Assembly: GCF_004016515.1 (NCBI RefSeq)
Contig: NZ_SACT01000007.1
Location: forward strand, 124,001 to 188,000
Source of the DNA: Rubrivivax albus
GTDB taxonomy: Bacteria > Pseudomonadota > Gammaproteobacteria > Burkholderiales > Burkholderiaceae_C
Direction of reading: 5' to 3'
Length of the DNA: 64,000 nt
In this document: in pieces, positions 10,404 to 21,650 of the stretch
Layout: every line of letters starts with the position of its first letter
Position numbering within the stretch: position 1 is the first letter of the stretch
Notes under the pieces: model-generated
Told to the model about the DNA's origin: nothing
The model's database searches: none
Seen by the model: only the letters and a program-made list of their open reading frames with translations
Translations under genes and position numbers: made by a program

Positions 10404-10844
10404 ATGGCGACCATGGACATCCTGCACCGCTTCGCCCTCCTGCTCGACCGCCACCCGGTGGTCTTCGCCCACCTGATGATGGCGCTCGGCGCGCTGCTGC
10501 TCGGCGCGGTCGTGCTCTGGGGCCGCAAGGGCACCACCGCGCATCGCAGCCTGGGCTGGACCTGGGTGGCGCTGATGGCCGGCGTGGCCATCAGCGGCGC
10601 CTTCATCCGCGACTACCACCTGCCCAACCTGTTCGGCTTCACGCCCATCCACCTGTTCGTGGTCTTTGTGGCCTGGCAGCTGCCCAGAGCGGTGCTTTAC
10701 GCGCGCCGCGGGCAGCTCGAGGCGCACCGCAAGGCCATGCGCGGGCTGTACCAGGGCGGCTGCCTGGTGGCCGGGGCCTTCACGCTGCTGCCGGGTCGGT
10801 TCCTGGGCACGATGCTGTGGCGGCAGGTGGGCCTGATGAGCTGA
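10404..10844 (+). CDS. DUF2306 family membrane protein
   Basis: A 146-residue predicted inner-membrane protein with four hydrophobic helices. The family signature is seen in HLMMALGALLLGAVVLWGRKG-TTAHRSLGWTWV, in PIHLFVVF, and in AHRKAMRGLYQGGCLVAG. Histidines occur in or near several helices, as is usual in this family. Function is unknown. It follows the LytTR regulator by 91 bases, so co-transcription is possible. ATG 10413 is an alternative start. Confidence 0.85.
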   Translation: MATMDILHRFALLLDRHPVVFAHLMMALGALLLGAVVLWGRKGTTAHRSLGWTWVALMAGVAISGAFIRDYHLPNLFGFTPIHLFVVFVAWQLPRAVLYARRGQLEAHRKAMRGLYQGGCLVAGAFTLLPGRFLGTMLWRQVGLMS

Positions 10845-10863
10845 GGGCGTCGGGGCCCGTCGA

Positions 10864-10869
10864 TAGAAT
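10864..10869 (+). promoter_or_regulatory. Candidate -10 element of leaderless glnS transcript
   Basis: TAGAAT (5 of 6 to consensus) ends seven bases before the A of the glnS ATG at 10876, exactly where the transcription start would fall on the start codon. No Shine-Dalgarno is present between it and the ATG. The position of a -35 (CTGAGG at 10841-10846, spacer 17) is weak. Confidence 0.5.
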
Positions 10870-10875
10870 TCGACG

Positions 10876-12657
<1,782 letters not shown>

Positions 12658-12759
12658 GCGAAGCCCCGCGCACGCAAACTTCTGCAAAGTCGCTGGCCCG
12701 GTGGCGCGGTCGGGTTCACCATGGGGTGTCCACGGGTTTGCCCACCGAAGGAGGTCGTC

Positions 12760-13260
12760 ATGAGCATCCTTGCACGCTCTTCCCGCTGCCTGTCCGCCGC
12801 CGGCCTTGCGGCCCTGTGTGCCGTCGGCCTGCCCGCGCACGCCACCGGTGCCGCCGAGGTGCACTACGCCCAACCCGAGCGCTTCACCGACGCCGGTTTC
12901 GGGAGCGTGGAGCGCGAGCGCACCCAGGCACGGCTGACGGCCGAGATCGAGCGCCTGGCCAGCCGCCTGCCCGATGGCCAACGTCTGAGCGTGACTTTCA
13001 CCGATGTCGACCTGGCCGGTGAGATCGACCATTTCAGCCCGCACGGCCTGCGTGTGATGGGCCTGCTGCCGGATGCACCGAGGCTGTCGCTGCGCTTCGA
13101 ACTGACCCAGGGCGGCGAGGTCGTCGCCCGCGGCGAGGAGCAGTTGCGTGACCTGTCCTACCTGGTGCGCCGCAGCGGGCTGGACCACCGCGCTGCGCTG
13201 CCCTACGAGAGCCGGCTGCTGACCGAATGGTTCGAACAGCGCTTCGCCGCCGCGCGTTAA
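12760..13260 (+). CDS. DUF3016 domain-containing exported protein
   Basis: A 166-residue protein with a signal peptide (CLSAAGLAALCAVGLPAHAT), so it is likely periplasmic. The mature part starts with AEVHYAQPERFTDAGFGSVE and contains SVTFTDVDLAGEIDHF and LSLRFELTQGGEVVARGEEQL, the pattern of DUF3016. Function is unknown. A near-perfect Shine-Dalgarno (GAAGGAGGT at 12747-12755) fixes the start at 12760, one of the few strong ones in this window. Confidence 0.88.
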   Translation: MSILARSSRCLSAAGLAALCAVGLPAHATGAAEVHYAQPERFTDAGFGSVERERTQARLTAEIERLASRLPDGQRLSVTFTDVDLAGEIDHFSPHGLRVMGLLPDAPRLSLRFELTQGGEVVARGEEQLRDLSYLVRRSGLDHRAALPYESRLLTEWFEQRFAAAR

Positions 13261-13304
13261 GCGCCGGCTCTCCGGGACGACAGGCGGGATGCGATGATCC
13301 GGTC

Positions 13305-13727
13305 ATGAACGCAATCCGCCTCTTTCCCACCCTGGGCGCCGCGCTGGCGATCGGCCTGCTGGCCGGCACCGCGCTGGCCGCCGACAAGGTCACCACCGCC
13401 AGCGGCCTGGTCTACGAGTCCACCCGCGACGGCCAGGGCGCATCGCCCCAGGCCACCGACACCGTGATCGTGCACTACCGCGGCACCTTCCCGGACGGCA
13501 AGGAGTTCGACAGTTCCTACTCGCGTGGCCAGCCCGCCGAGTTCCCGCTCAACCGCGTCATCCCCTGCTGGACCGAAGGCGTGCAGCGCATGAAGCCCGG
13601 CGGCAAGGCCAAGCTGACCTGCCCGCCGGCCATCGCCTATGGCAGTCGCGGTGCTGGCAAGGTGATTCCGCCCAACGCCACCCTGCACTTCGAGGTGGAG
13701 CTGGTCGGCGTGCGGGTCAGCCGCTGA
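13305..13727 (+). CDS. Periplasmic FKBP-type peptidyl-prolyl cis-trans isomerase
   Basis: A 140-residue single-domain FKBP with a signal peptide (about residues 1-25, ending ALA-ADKV). FKBP motifs include VIVHYRGTFPDGKEFDSSY, FPLNRVIPCWTEGVQRMKPGGKAKLTCPP, AYGSRG and IPPNATLHFEVELVGV, so the active-site aromatic and Asp positions look intact. It should catalyse proline isomerisation during folding of exported proteins. The ATG has no Shine-Dalgarno; GATGAT at 13293-13298 ends seven bases upstream. Its 3' end overlaps the convergent PhyH gene by 11 bases. Confidence 0.93.
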   Translation: MNAIRLFPTLGAALAIGLLAGTALAADKVTTASGLVYESTRDGQGASPQATDTVIVHYRGTFPDGKEFDSSYSRGQPAEFPLNRVIPCWTEGVQRMKPGGKAKLTCPPAIAYGSRGAGKVIPPNATLHFEVELVGVRVSR

Positions 13728-14565
13728 CGCCGTCTTCCGCCACGGCCGGCAGGCCGCTGCGACCGGCCGGATGCCCGGCCCGGTAGTCGTTCAGTCCGCA
13801 CAGGTCGTCGCCGCGCAGCAGCCACAGCGGCCGCTGCGCGAAGTTCACCGGCACGCCACTCTGCCCGTTCACCGGCCGCAGCCGGCGGTCGAAGTGCGAA
13901 CTGGTGGGGAAGTAGCGCAAGGCCACACCGGTGCGGCGCTGGTTGGAGCGGTTGGCGTCGGCGCCGTGGATCATGTAGACGTCGTGTAGCGACATCTGCC
14001 CAGGCTGCAGTTCCAGGTCCACCGCCTGGGTCGGGTCGAAGGCACCGTCGGCCATGCGCTGGTTCAGCGTCAGGTCGCTGCGGTCCTCGTGCAGGTGCGC
14101 GCCCAGCGTCTGCGCCCGGTGCGAGCGCGGGATCACGCGCAGGCAGCCGTTCTCGCGCGTGGACGGCTCCAGCGCCACCCACACGGTGCAGGTGGCCAGC
14201 GGGCGGATCGGCCAGTAGTGGCCGTCCTGGTGCCACGGCGTTTCGTAGCCTTCGCCGGCGGGCTTGCAGAAGACATGGCAGCCCCAGAGCGCCACATGCC
14301 CGCCGATCAGGCCGGCCACCATCTCGACGATCTCCGGGTCGCGCGCCAGGTCCAGGAAGTCGGCCACGCCACGCACGCCCTCACCGTTGTCGCCGTCGAT
14401 GTGGGCCGACACCAGCTTCTCCGGGCGAACACCGGGGTTGCGGCGCAGCAGTTCATCGAGCGCGCCGCGCAGCGCTTCGGTGCGCGCTGCAGGCAGTTGC
14501 CAGCGCGGGATCAACCAGCCTTCACGCTGGTAATGGGCGATCTCGTCGGCGTGCAATCTCGGCAT
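13717..14565 (-). CDS. Phytanoyl-CoA dioxygenase (PhyH) family protein
   Basis: A 282-residue Fe(II)/2-oxoglutarate-dependent oxygenase. The HxD metal ligands are in TPWHQDGHYWPI, the distal His is in MIHGADANRSNQRRTGVALRYFP, and the following Arg would bind 2-oxoglutarate. The N-terminus (EIAHYQREGWLIPRW) is typical of PhyH proteins. The substrate is unknown; bacterial relatives hydroxylate lipids, betaines or natural products. It is convergent with the FKBP gene, with a short tail-to-tail overlap, and lies 19 bases downstream of the DUF808 gene's stop, so the two minus-strand genes may be co-transcribed. Confidence 0.9.
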   Translation of the reverse strand: MPRLHADEIAHYQREGWLIPRWQLPAARTEALRGALDELLRRNPGVRPEKLVSAHIDGDNGEGVRGVADFLDLARDPEIVEMVAGLIGGHVALWGCHVFCKPAGEGYETPWHQDGHYWPIRPLATCTVWVALEPSTRENGCLRVIPRSHRAQTLGAHLHEDRSDLTLNQRMADGAFDPTQAVDLELQPGQMSLHDVYMIHGADANRSNQRRTGVALRYFPTSSHFDRRLRPVNGQSGVPVNFAQRPLWLLRGDDLCGLNDYRAGHPAGRSGLPAVAEDGVSG

Positions 14566-14584
14566 GGGTGCCCTCCGTTCGACG

Positions 14585-15490
<906 letters not shown>

Positions 15491-15562
15491 GAGGCATCCA
15501 CGGGCTGGGAAGTCCCGGATGCTACCCAAGCCCTGCGACCGCGCCGCGCGGCCTACTCGCCG

Positions 15563-15799
15563 TCAGGCGGGATCGGCCGGCACCACCTCGGGTGTCGCGA
15601 ACTCGCGCCCGACCACCGCACGTGCGTAGAGGTAGTTGGCGCGCTCGCGCTCGCAAAGGCGGTCGAGGTCGACGTGGCCCTGGGCGTCGCAGGGGAAACT
15701 CAGGCCGCGCCCGGGGTGGAACAGCGAGCCGAAGCGCAGCAGGTGGCCGTGGGTTTCACAGAGGACGGCGGGCATGGCGTGGGGTGGCAGTGCCGGCAT
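15563..15799 (-). CDS. Small hypothetical protein
   Basis: A 78-residue protein, or 70 if the ATG at 15775 is used. The sequence MPAVLCETHGHLLRFGSLFHPGRG and DRLCERERANYLYARAVVGREF is non-repetitive and codon-biased like its neighbours, so I take it as a real gene. I recognise no domain. Two Cys and three His could bind a metal, but there is no clear zinc-finger spacing. It is divergent from the HDOD gene. Confidence 0.6.
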   Translation of the reverse strand: MPALPPHAMPAVLCETHGHLLRFGSLFHPGRGLSFPCDAQGHVDLDRLCERERANYLYARAVVGREFATPEVVPADPA

Positions 15800-15947
15800 C
15801 AGAGGTCGATGCAAAAGCCTAGGCTGCCGCCGCGGGCTTGCCCACGGCCGCATGGCGCAACCGGCTGTCGGCGCCCGTCGGAGGTGGGTGTCGGCATTCG
15901 TCCGACAGACGGCTTCAGCCAAGGTCCGAGCGGCCGATAACCCGCCA

Positions 15948-16841
15948 ATGACCGCCGTCCTCACGCCCGCCCGCCGCGCCGACGACATCACCCGTGAACT
16001 GGATCACGCCCGTACTCGGGGGCCGCTGCAGCAGATCGTGATCCCCCCGTGCCCCGAGTTGCTGACGCGCTTGCAGCAGGTGCTGGCCGCGGCAGAGCCC
16101 GACCTTGGCGAGGTCGCGCGGATCGCTGCGGCCGACGTGGCCATGAGCGCCACGCTGATCCGTGCCGCCAGCGGTGCCGCCTTCGCCGGCTTCGCTCCGG
16201 CGCAGACGGTGGGCCAGGCGATGACGCGCCTGGGCCTGGAGCAGACGGCCGCGGTGATGACGGGCTTCCTGACTCGCAAGGCGATCCCGGCCGACAGTCG
16301 CCACCTCCAGCGCTTCTGGGAGCGTTCGACCCTTCGCGCCGTGGCGCTGGACCACCTGGCGCGGCAACTGCCGGGCCTGTCGCCGGACGTGGCCTACACC
16401 TTCGGGCTGTTCGCCCACGTGGGTCAACCGGTGATGCTGCAGAGCCTGCGCGGCTACGGCAGCACCATCGTCGAGGGGCTGGCGCGGCGCGACCGCACCT
16501 TCGTGCAGACGGAGAACGCCAACCACCGCACCGACCACGCCGTGGTCGGTGCCCTCGTGGCCCGGGTGTGGCGGCTGGCGCCCACGGTGGTGGCAGCCAT
16601 CCGCCTGCACCACGACATGGACCTGCTCGGGGCTGCCGGCGTGGAGCCGGAGGTCAAGACGCTGGTGGCCGCGGGCGTGGTGGCCGAGCACCTGATGCGC
16701 CGGCTCGAGGGCCTGGACCCGGACGCCGACTGGATCGGCCACGCCGAACCGATGCTCGACTGGCTGCATGTCGGCCGCGACGACGTGGACACCTGGGAAG
16801 AGTCGCTGGAACCGCGCCTGGACGACGCCGTCAGGCCCTGA
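15948..16841 (+). CDS. HDOD domain-containing protein
   Basis: A 297-residue protein. The HDOD domain spans about residues 25-240, with IPPCPELLTRLQQVLAAAEPDLGEVARIAAADVAMSATLIRAAS at its start, and then AMTRLGLEQTAAVMTGFL, the characteristic helix pair. HDOD proteins are non-hydrolysing relatives of HD phosphodiesterases that act in signalling and motility control. FGLFAHVGQPVM and IRLHHDMDLLG are HD-like remnants. No GGDEF, EAL or receiver domain is attached. The start at 15948 lacks a Shine-Dalgarno; GATAAC at 15936-15941 ends seven bases upstream. Confidence 0.88.
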   Translation: MTAVLTPARRADDITRELDHARTRGPLQQIVIPPCPELLTRLQQVLAAAEPDLGEVARIAAADVAMSATLIRAASGAAFAGFAPAQTVGQAMTRLGLEQTAAVMTGFLTRKAIPADSRHLQRFWERSTLRAVALDHLARQLPGLSPDVAYTFGLFAHVGQPVMLQSLRGYGSTIVEGLARRDRTFVQTENANHRTDHAVVGALVARVWRLAPTVVAAIRLHHDMDLLGAAGVEPEVKTLVAAGVVAEHLMRRLEGLDPDADWIGHAEPMLDWLHVGRDDVDTWEESLEPRLDDAVRP

Positions 16842-16870
16842 TCCACCGGCCCTGCTGGCACCAGCACATC

Positions 16871-16897
16871 GGGCTCACGCCTTTCAGGCGTCAGCCC
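16871..16897. terminator. Probable bidirectional terminator hairpin
   Basis: GGGCT-C-ACGCCT (16871-16882), loop TTC, AGGCGT-C-AGCCC (16886-16897): an 11-bp stem with one C:C mismatch. It lies between the convergent HDOD and GDSL genes. There is no T-run, as is common in this GC-rich window. Confidence 0.55.
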
Positions 16898-16906
16898 ACC
16901 GCGGTC

Positions 16907-17884
16907 TCAGTGCCGACCAGACACGCGCCGACGGCGCGCCAGCAGCACCGCACCACCGGCCACGAACAGGGCCCAGGTGCCCGGCTCGGGCACCGCTGCC
17001 GCGATCATGGCGTCGGCGAGGAGGGCGTGGCCGGCCACCGTCGGGTGGATGCCGTCCCAGAAAAGCGCGGTGGCGGGGTCGCAGCCGTTGCTCAGGGCGC
17101 CGCAGGCGTCGGTGACGTTGGCCAGACCATAGGCCGCTGGATCGGCCACGACGGCACCGACCAGGCCGTAAACGTCGAAGATGCGCACCCCGGCCTCGCC
17201 TTCCAGCCGCCGTGCCAGCGCCTGGTTCATGACGTTGCCGATGACGCCCGCCAGGAAGCTGGCCTCGCTACCCAGGGAGGTCACGGCAGGCGCGAGGCCG
17301 ATGTTGGGCGCGTTCCAGACGATGATGTCGGTGGCGCCGGCGGCCTGCAGTGCATCCACCATCTGGCCGACGTCGCGCGCGTAGGCCACGGCCGTGGCCA
17401 GCGCCGTGCGCAGCGGCGGCGCACCGTCGAAGCCGATGGCTTCGAGCGCCGCACGGGCGTTGTTGCCGCCGCCGGCCAGCACGTACAGGCTGTCGCTGGA
17501 GGCCACGCCGCCGGTGGTGTCGAAGTACATGCCCAGCTGCGAAATCAGGCTGGGCGACCCATTGGACTCATCGCGCGTTTGCGCGCCACCGAAGGCGTAG
17601 TTGCTGCCACCCAACAGCGACGGTGCTGCCGTGGTGCCCAGCGCCGCCGCGAAGCCATCGACCCAGGTGGCGCCGTTGGTGAAGGTGCTCGAGGCATAGG
17701 GCATGGACGGCACGTAGGTGTTGCCGTCGATCACCTGGCCCGGGTCGGTGCCGATCAGCGCCGCCACGTTGCCGCCATCGGACAGGCTGTCGCCGAACAC
17801 CACGACGTCGACGTAGGCGTGGGCGGCCCCCGCCACCAGCAGGGCGGCAGCGGCGATCCAGGGGCGAAGGCGGATGAGCGACAT
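16907..17884 (-). CDS. PEP-CTERM-sorted GDSL-family lipase/esterase
   Basis: A 325-residue secreted hydrolase. Signal peptide at residues 1-23. GDSL block I is VVVFGDSLSDGGN (catalytic Ser), block III is LAGGGNNARA and block V is FWDGIHPTVAGH (Asp and His). The C-terminus is a canonical PEP-CTERM signal: VPEPGTWALFVAGGAVLLARRRR, split as PEP motif, hydrophobic segment and Arg cluster. It should be processed by an exosortase and delivered to the outer surface or extracellular matrix. No exosortase gene is in this window. A second PEP-CTERM gene lies at 53347-54060. CCGGAGT just upstream of the ATG is the ribosome-binding site. Confidence 0.92.
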   Translation of the reverse strand: MSLIRLRPWIAAAALLVAGAAHAYVDVVVFGDSLSDGGNVAALIGTDPGQVIDGNTYVPSMPYASSTFTNGATWVDGFAAALGTTAAPSLLGGSNYAFGGAQTRDESNGSPSLISQLGMYFDTTGGVASSDSLYVLAGGGNNARAALEAIGFDGAPPLRTALATAVAYARDVGQMVDALQAAGATDIIVWNAPNIGLAPAVTSLGSEASFLAGVIGNVMNQALARRLEGEAGVRIFDVYGLVGAVVADPAAYGLANVTDACGALSNGCDPATALFWDGIHPTVAGHALLADAMIAAAVPEPGTWALFVAGGAVLLARRRRVSGRH

Positions 17885-18013
17885 GGTATTGACTCCGGAA
17901 GAATGGCAGAGTGTTTACGCACGGCGGCCGCACCGCCATCCGCGTCCACCCGCCCTCCCCGCGTTTGAGGGGCACTCTGCGGGTCGGCGACCTCGCGCCT
18001 ACACTGCGCGCCG

Positions 18014-19174
18014 ATGCGCGAGCTGTTCCCGCTCGACCCGAGGGTCGTCTTCCTGAACCATGGCAGCTTCGGCGCTTGCCCACACGAGGTTGTCGCGGCG
18101 CAGCGCAGGTGGCAGGACGAGCTGGAGCGCAACCCGGTCGAGTTCCTCGGCCGGCGGTCGGCCAGCCTGCTCCGCCAGGCCCGCGACGCCCTGGGCGGCT
18201 TCGTCGGCGCACGAGCAGACGACCTGGTGTTCGTGCCCAACGCCACGACGGCGGTGGATTCCGTGGTGCGCTCGCTGCCCCTGGAGCCGGGCGACGAGGT
18301 GCTCGCCACCGACCTCGAGTACGGCGCCTGCGACGCCGCCTGGCAGCGGCGCTGCGCCGACACCGGCGCCACCTACCGGCGGGTCGCCGTGCCGCTGCCG
18401 TTCGACCGCACCACCTTCGTCGATGCGCTGCTCGCCCAGGCCGGGCCGCGCACGCGGGTGGTCTTCGCAAGCCACGTCACATCCACGACGGCCCTCGTGC
18501 TGCCGGTGGCCGAACTCTGCGTCGCGGCACGCGCGCGCGGGCTGCTCACGCTCATCGACGGTGCCCACGCGCCCGGTCAGGTCGACCTGGACCTGACCGC
18601 CCTGGAGGCCGACTTCTACGCCGCCAACCTGCACAAGTGGGTCTGCGCGCCAAAGGGCGCCGGCTTCCTGCACGCCCGCACGGAACACCACGCCATGCTG
18701 CAGGCCACGGTGACCAGCTGGGGCTACGCCGAGGGCACGGGGGGCCACAGCGGCTTCGACGCCTACCTGGGCACGCAGCTGCTGGAACGCCGCCTGCAGT
18801 GGCAGGGCACACGCGACATCACGCCGTGGCTGACGGTGCCGGCGGCACTGGACTTCCACCGCCGGCACCTGGCCCCGGTGCGTGAACACCAGCACGCGAT
18901 CGGCGCGGCCCTGCTGCACCGCGTCGCGGCGCGGCACGGCTTGTCGCCCATCGCCGATGCGGCCGACCACGCGCTGATGTTCCCGCTGCCGGTGCGTGCT
19001 GCGGACCCAGAAGCGCTGCGGCGACGGCTCTTCGACCACCACCGCATCGAAGTGCCGGTGACCACGCACGGCGGCCGCACCTTCGTGCGCGTGTCGGTGG
19101 CCGGCTACACCACCGAAGACGAGCTGCAGGCCCTGGAGACAGCGCTGGAGACAGCGCTGGCGGCCGAACACTGA
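18014..19174 (+). CDS. PLP-dependent class V aminotransferase family protein (isopenicillin N epimerase-like)
   Basis: A 386-residue fold-type I PLP enzyme. It begins MRELFPLDPRVVFLNHGSFGACP, as isopenicillin N epimerase-like and cysteine desulfurase-like members do. It has NATTAVDSVVRSL, the PLP-phosphate-binding region, LIDGAHAPGQVDLDL with the cofactor Asp, and NLHKWVCAPKGAGFLHAR, in which the Lys of HK is the Schiff-base residue. The substrate is unknown. It is separated by 11 bases from the S9 peptidase gene and probably forms an operon with it and the VOC gene. TACACT at 18000-18005 may be its -10. Confidence 0.9.
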   Translation: MRELFPLDPRVVFLNHGSFGACPHEVVAAQRRWQDELERNPVEFLGRRSASLLRQARDALGGFVGARADDLVFVPNATTAVDSVVRSLPLEPGDEVLATDLEYGACDAAWQRRCADTGATYRRVAVPLPFDRTTFVDALLAQAGPRTRVVFASHVTSTTALVLPVAELCVAARARGLLTLIDGAHAPGQVDLDLTALEADFYAANLHKWVCAPKGAGFLHARTEHHAMLQATVTSWGYAEGTGGHSGFDAYLGTQLLERRLQWQGTRDITPWLTVPAALDFHRRHLAPVREHQHAIGAALLHRVAARHGLSPIADAADHALMFPLPVRAADPEALRRRLFDHHRIEVPVTTHGGRTFVRVSVAGYTTEDELQALETALETALAAEH

Positions 19175-19185
19175 AGAAGGACTGG

Positions 19186-21216
19186 ATGGCCCATCCCCCC
19201 CTGAGCATCGACGACCTGCACGCGATGGATCGCGTCGGTGGCTTGGCCCTGTCGCCCGACGGCGCGCAGCTGGCCTGCACCGTGACACGCGGCGACATGG
19301 CCGCCAACCGGACCAACAGCGCCTTGTGGCTGCTGCCCGTGCAGGGCCAGGTTCGCCCGCGCCGCCTGACCACCTGCGGAGAGCGCGATGGTGCGCCCGC
19401 ATGGTCGCCGCGCGGCGACCGCATCGCCTTCCTTGCCAAACGCACGCAGGACGGCGAGACCGACAAGACCGCGCAGCTCTACCTCATCGCCCCCGACGGC
19501 GGCGAGGCCCGGCGCGCCAGCCGATTCGCCCCAGGCATCACCTCCTTCCGCTGGATGCCCGACGGCCGGCGCGTGCTGTTCGCCGCCTGGACCTGGCCGG
19601 ACCTGAAGGGTGCGGCCGCCCAGGCGAAGCACCACCAGGCGTTCGTCGATCGCAAGGAAACCGGCTACGCCACCGGCGAGGCGCTCTACCGCCACTGGGA
19701 CCAGCACCTGCCGCAGGGCCGCGTGTTGCACCTGTGGCTGCTGGACGTGGACAGCGGCCGCGCGGTCGACCTGTTCGAGGGCACGGCGCTGGAACTGCCA
19801 CGCACCGACGCCGGTTCCGCGGCCTATGCGCCGCACCCGGACGGCCGCAGCGTGGCCTTCGTGCACGACCCCGACCACCCGCCACGGCCGGCCGGGCGCT
19901 GGGCCTTGTCGGCCCTCGAACTGCGAAGCCGCCGCGTGCGCACGCTGGTGAACGACCCGGCCTGGGACCTGGGCGCCCCCGCCTGGCGGCCCGACGGCCG
20001 CGCCCTGGCCTTCACCGCCGCGCCCGTCGGCCAGCGCCACACGGCGCTGAACCGGCTGGCGCTGATCACCGACGATCACCGCTGGCGCTGCGTCAGCCCG
20101 GCCGACTGGGACCACGACGTCGACGGCCCGCTGCGCTGGTCGGCCGATGGCAGCGCCGTGCTCTTCGGCGCCGAGGAACGCGGGCGCCGCCACCTGTGGC
20201 GGTACGACTTGGCCAGCGGCGGCATCACCCGTGTGTTCGCAGGCGGCTGGCTGCAGGGCTTCGACAGCCAGCGCAACCAGATCGTGGTGGCGGCCGACAG
20301 CGCCCTGCATCCGCCGCGTGTGCTGGCGCTGGGCGCCGACACCGAGGAAGGCACCACCCCTCGCCGCCTGGAGCGGTTCAACGACGCGCTGCTGTCGCGG
20401 CGCCGGCTGGGTGTGCAGCGCGAGGTCACGGTCACCGGGGCCCAGGGCGACCCGGTGCAGCTCTGGCTGACCTTCCCGCCCGGCGTCGACCCGGACCGTC
20501 CGCCGAAGAAGAAGCTGCCCGTGCTGCACGTGCTGCACGGCGGCCCGTACTCGGCCGCCGGTGACAGCTTCAGCCTGCGCTGGAACGTGCACGTGCTGGC
20601 CTCGCGCGGGCATGTGGTGGCGCAGGTCAACTTCCACGGCAGCAGTGGCTTCGGCTTCGCCTTCCGCGACAGCATCATGGGCCGGCAGGGCGAACTGGAG
20701 CTGCAGGACATCGAGGCCGCGAGCGACTGGCTGCTGCGCCAGCCCTGGGCCGACGCCACGCGGCTGGACGCCAGCGGCGGCAGCTACGGCGGCTTCCTGG
20801 TCGCGTGGATGAACGGCCACGCCACCCCCGGACGCTACCGGCGCATGGTCTGCCACGCCGGCGTGTTTGACCGCGTGGCCACTTTCAGCGCCGACAGCTT
20901 CCTGCACCGCCCGCGCGACCTGGGCGCCTTCTACTGGGACGACATGGCCAAGGTGCTGGCGCAGAGCCCGCACGCCGCCGCCGGCCGCATGGCCACGCCC
21001 ACGCTGGTCATCCACGGTGCAAAGGACTACCGCGTGCCCGACTGCAACGGGCTGGCCTACTACAACACGCTCCAGGCGCGTGGCGTGGAGGCCCGGCTGC
21101 TGTGGTTCGCCGACGAGAACCACTGGATCCTCAAGCCGCGCAACGCGCGGCAGTGGACCACCGAATTCCTGGACTGGATCGCACCGCGGCAGCGGTCGGC
21201 CCGTGCCAGCGGCTGA
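19186..21216 (+). CDS. S9 family (prolyl oligopeptidase/acylaminoacyl-peptidase-like) serine peptidase
   Basis: A 676-residue protein: an N-terminal beta-propeller-like region (about 1-400, with WD40-like repeats such as DGRRVLFAAWTWPD and DGSAVLFGAEERG) and a C-terminal alpha/beta-hydrolase domain. The catalytic triad is Ser533 in ASGGSYGGFLV, Asp614 in HGAKDYRVP and His646 in ENHWILKP. There is no signal peptide, so it is likely cytoplasmic and acts on short peptides. It follows the aminotransferase gene by 11 bases. AAGAAGGA upstream serves as ribosome-binding site. Confidence 0.93.
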   Translation: MAHPPLSIDDLHAMDRVGGLALSPDGAQLACTVTRGDMAANRTNSALWLLPVQGQVRPRRLTTCGERDGAPAWSPRGDRIAFLAKRTQDGETDKTAQLYLIAPDGGEARRASRFAPGITSFRWMPDGRRVLFAAWTWPDLKGAAAQAKHHQAFVDRKETGYATGEALYRHWDQHLPQGRVLHLWLLDVDSGRAVDLFEGTALELPRTDAGSAAYAPHPDGRSVAFVHDPDHPPRPAGRWALSALELRSRRVRTLVNDPAWDLGAPAWRPDGRALAFTAAPVGQRHTALNRLALITDDHRWRCVSPADWDHDVDGPLRWSADGSAVLFGAEERGRRHLWRYDLASGGITRVFAGGWLQGFDSQRNQIVVAADSALHPPRVLALGADTEEGTTPRRLERFNDALLSRRRLGVQREVTVTGAQGDPVQLWLTFPPGVDPDRPPKKKLPVLHVLHGGPYSAAGDSFSLRWNVHVLASRGHVVAQVNFHGSSGFGFAFRDSIMGRQGELELQDIEAASDWLLRQPWADATRLDASGGSYGGFLVAWMNGHATPGRYRRMVCHAGVFDRVATFSADSFLHRPRDLGAFYWDDMAKVLAQSPHAAAGRMATPTLVIHGAKDYRVPDCNGLAYYNTLQARGVEARLLWFADENHWILKPRNARQWTTEFLDWIAPRQRSARASG

Positions 21217-21249
21217 CGTCCGATTCCACCCGCCAACGGAGACTTCCGC

Positions 21250-21633
21250 ATGTTCTCGCACATCATGATCGGCACCAATCACCTGGAGCGCGCCAAGGCG
21301 TTCTACGACGCCGTGCTGCAGCCCCTGGGCGTGCCGCCCGGCATGGTCGACCGCCACCGCGTCTTCTGGCGCACACCCACCGGCGTGTTCTCGGTGACGC
21401 TCCCGATCGACGGCCAGCCGGCCACGGTGGGCAACGGCGGCACCATCGGCTTCGCCTGCAAGTCGGCCGCCGAGGCCGATGCCTGGCACGCCGCCGGCCT
21501 GGCCCACGGCGGGGCCACCTGCGAGGACCCGCCTGGGGTGCGCGAAGGCGCCGCCGGCCGCCTGTACCTGGCCTACCTGCGCGACCCGGACGGCAACAAG
21601 ATCTGTGCGCTGTACCGGATGCCCAAGGCCTGA
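21250..21633 (+). CDS. VOC (glyoxalase/bleomycin-resistance) family protein
   Basis: A 127-residue single-unit vicinal-oxygen-chelate protein. FSHIMIGTNHLERAKAFYDAVLQPLG at the N-terminus and YLRDPDGNKICALYR at the C-terminus are the two half-module signatures. The second half keeps the DPDGN turn of VOC proteins. The reaction cannot be inferred. It lies 33 bases after the S9 peptidase gene, with ACGGAGA as ribosome-binding site, and is probably the last gene of that operon. Confidence 0.9.
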   Translation: MFSHIMIGTNHLERAKAFYDAVLQPLGVPPGMVDRHRVFWRTPTGVFSVTLPIDGQPATVGNGGTIGFACKSAAEADAWHAAGLAHGGATCEDPPGVREGAAGRLYLAYLRDPDGNKICALYRMPKA

Positions 21634-21650
21634 AGGGGCCCAGGCAACCC

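Noticed and set aside
17884..18000. Sigma-54 site before the GDSL PEP-CTERM gene
   Set aside because: No TGGC-N-TTGC pattern at the right spacing on the minus strand; only GG-rich partial matches.
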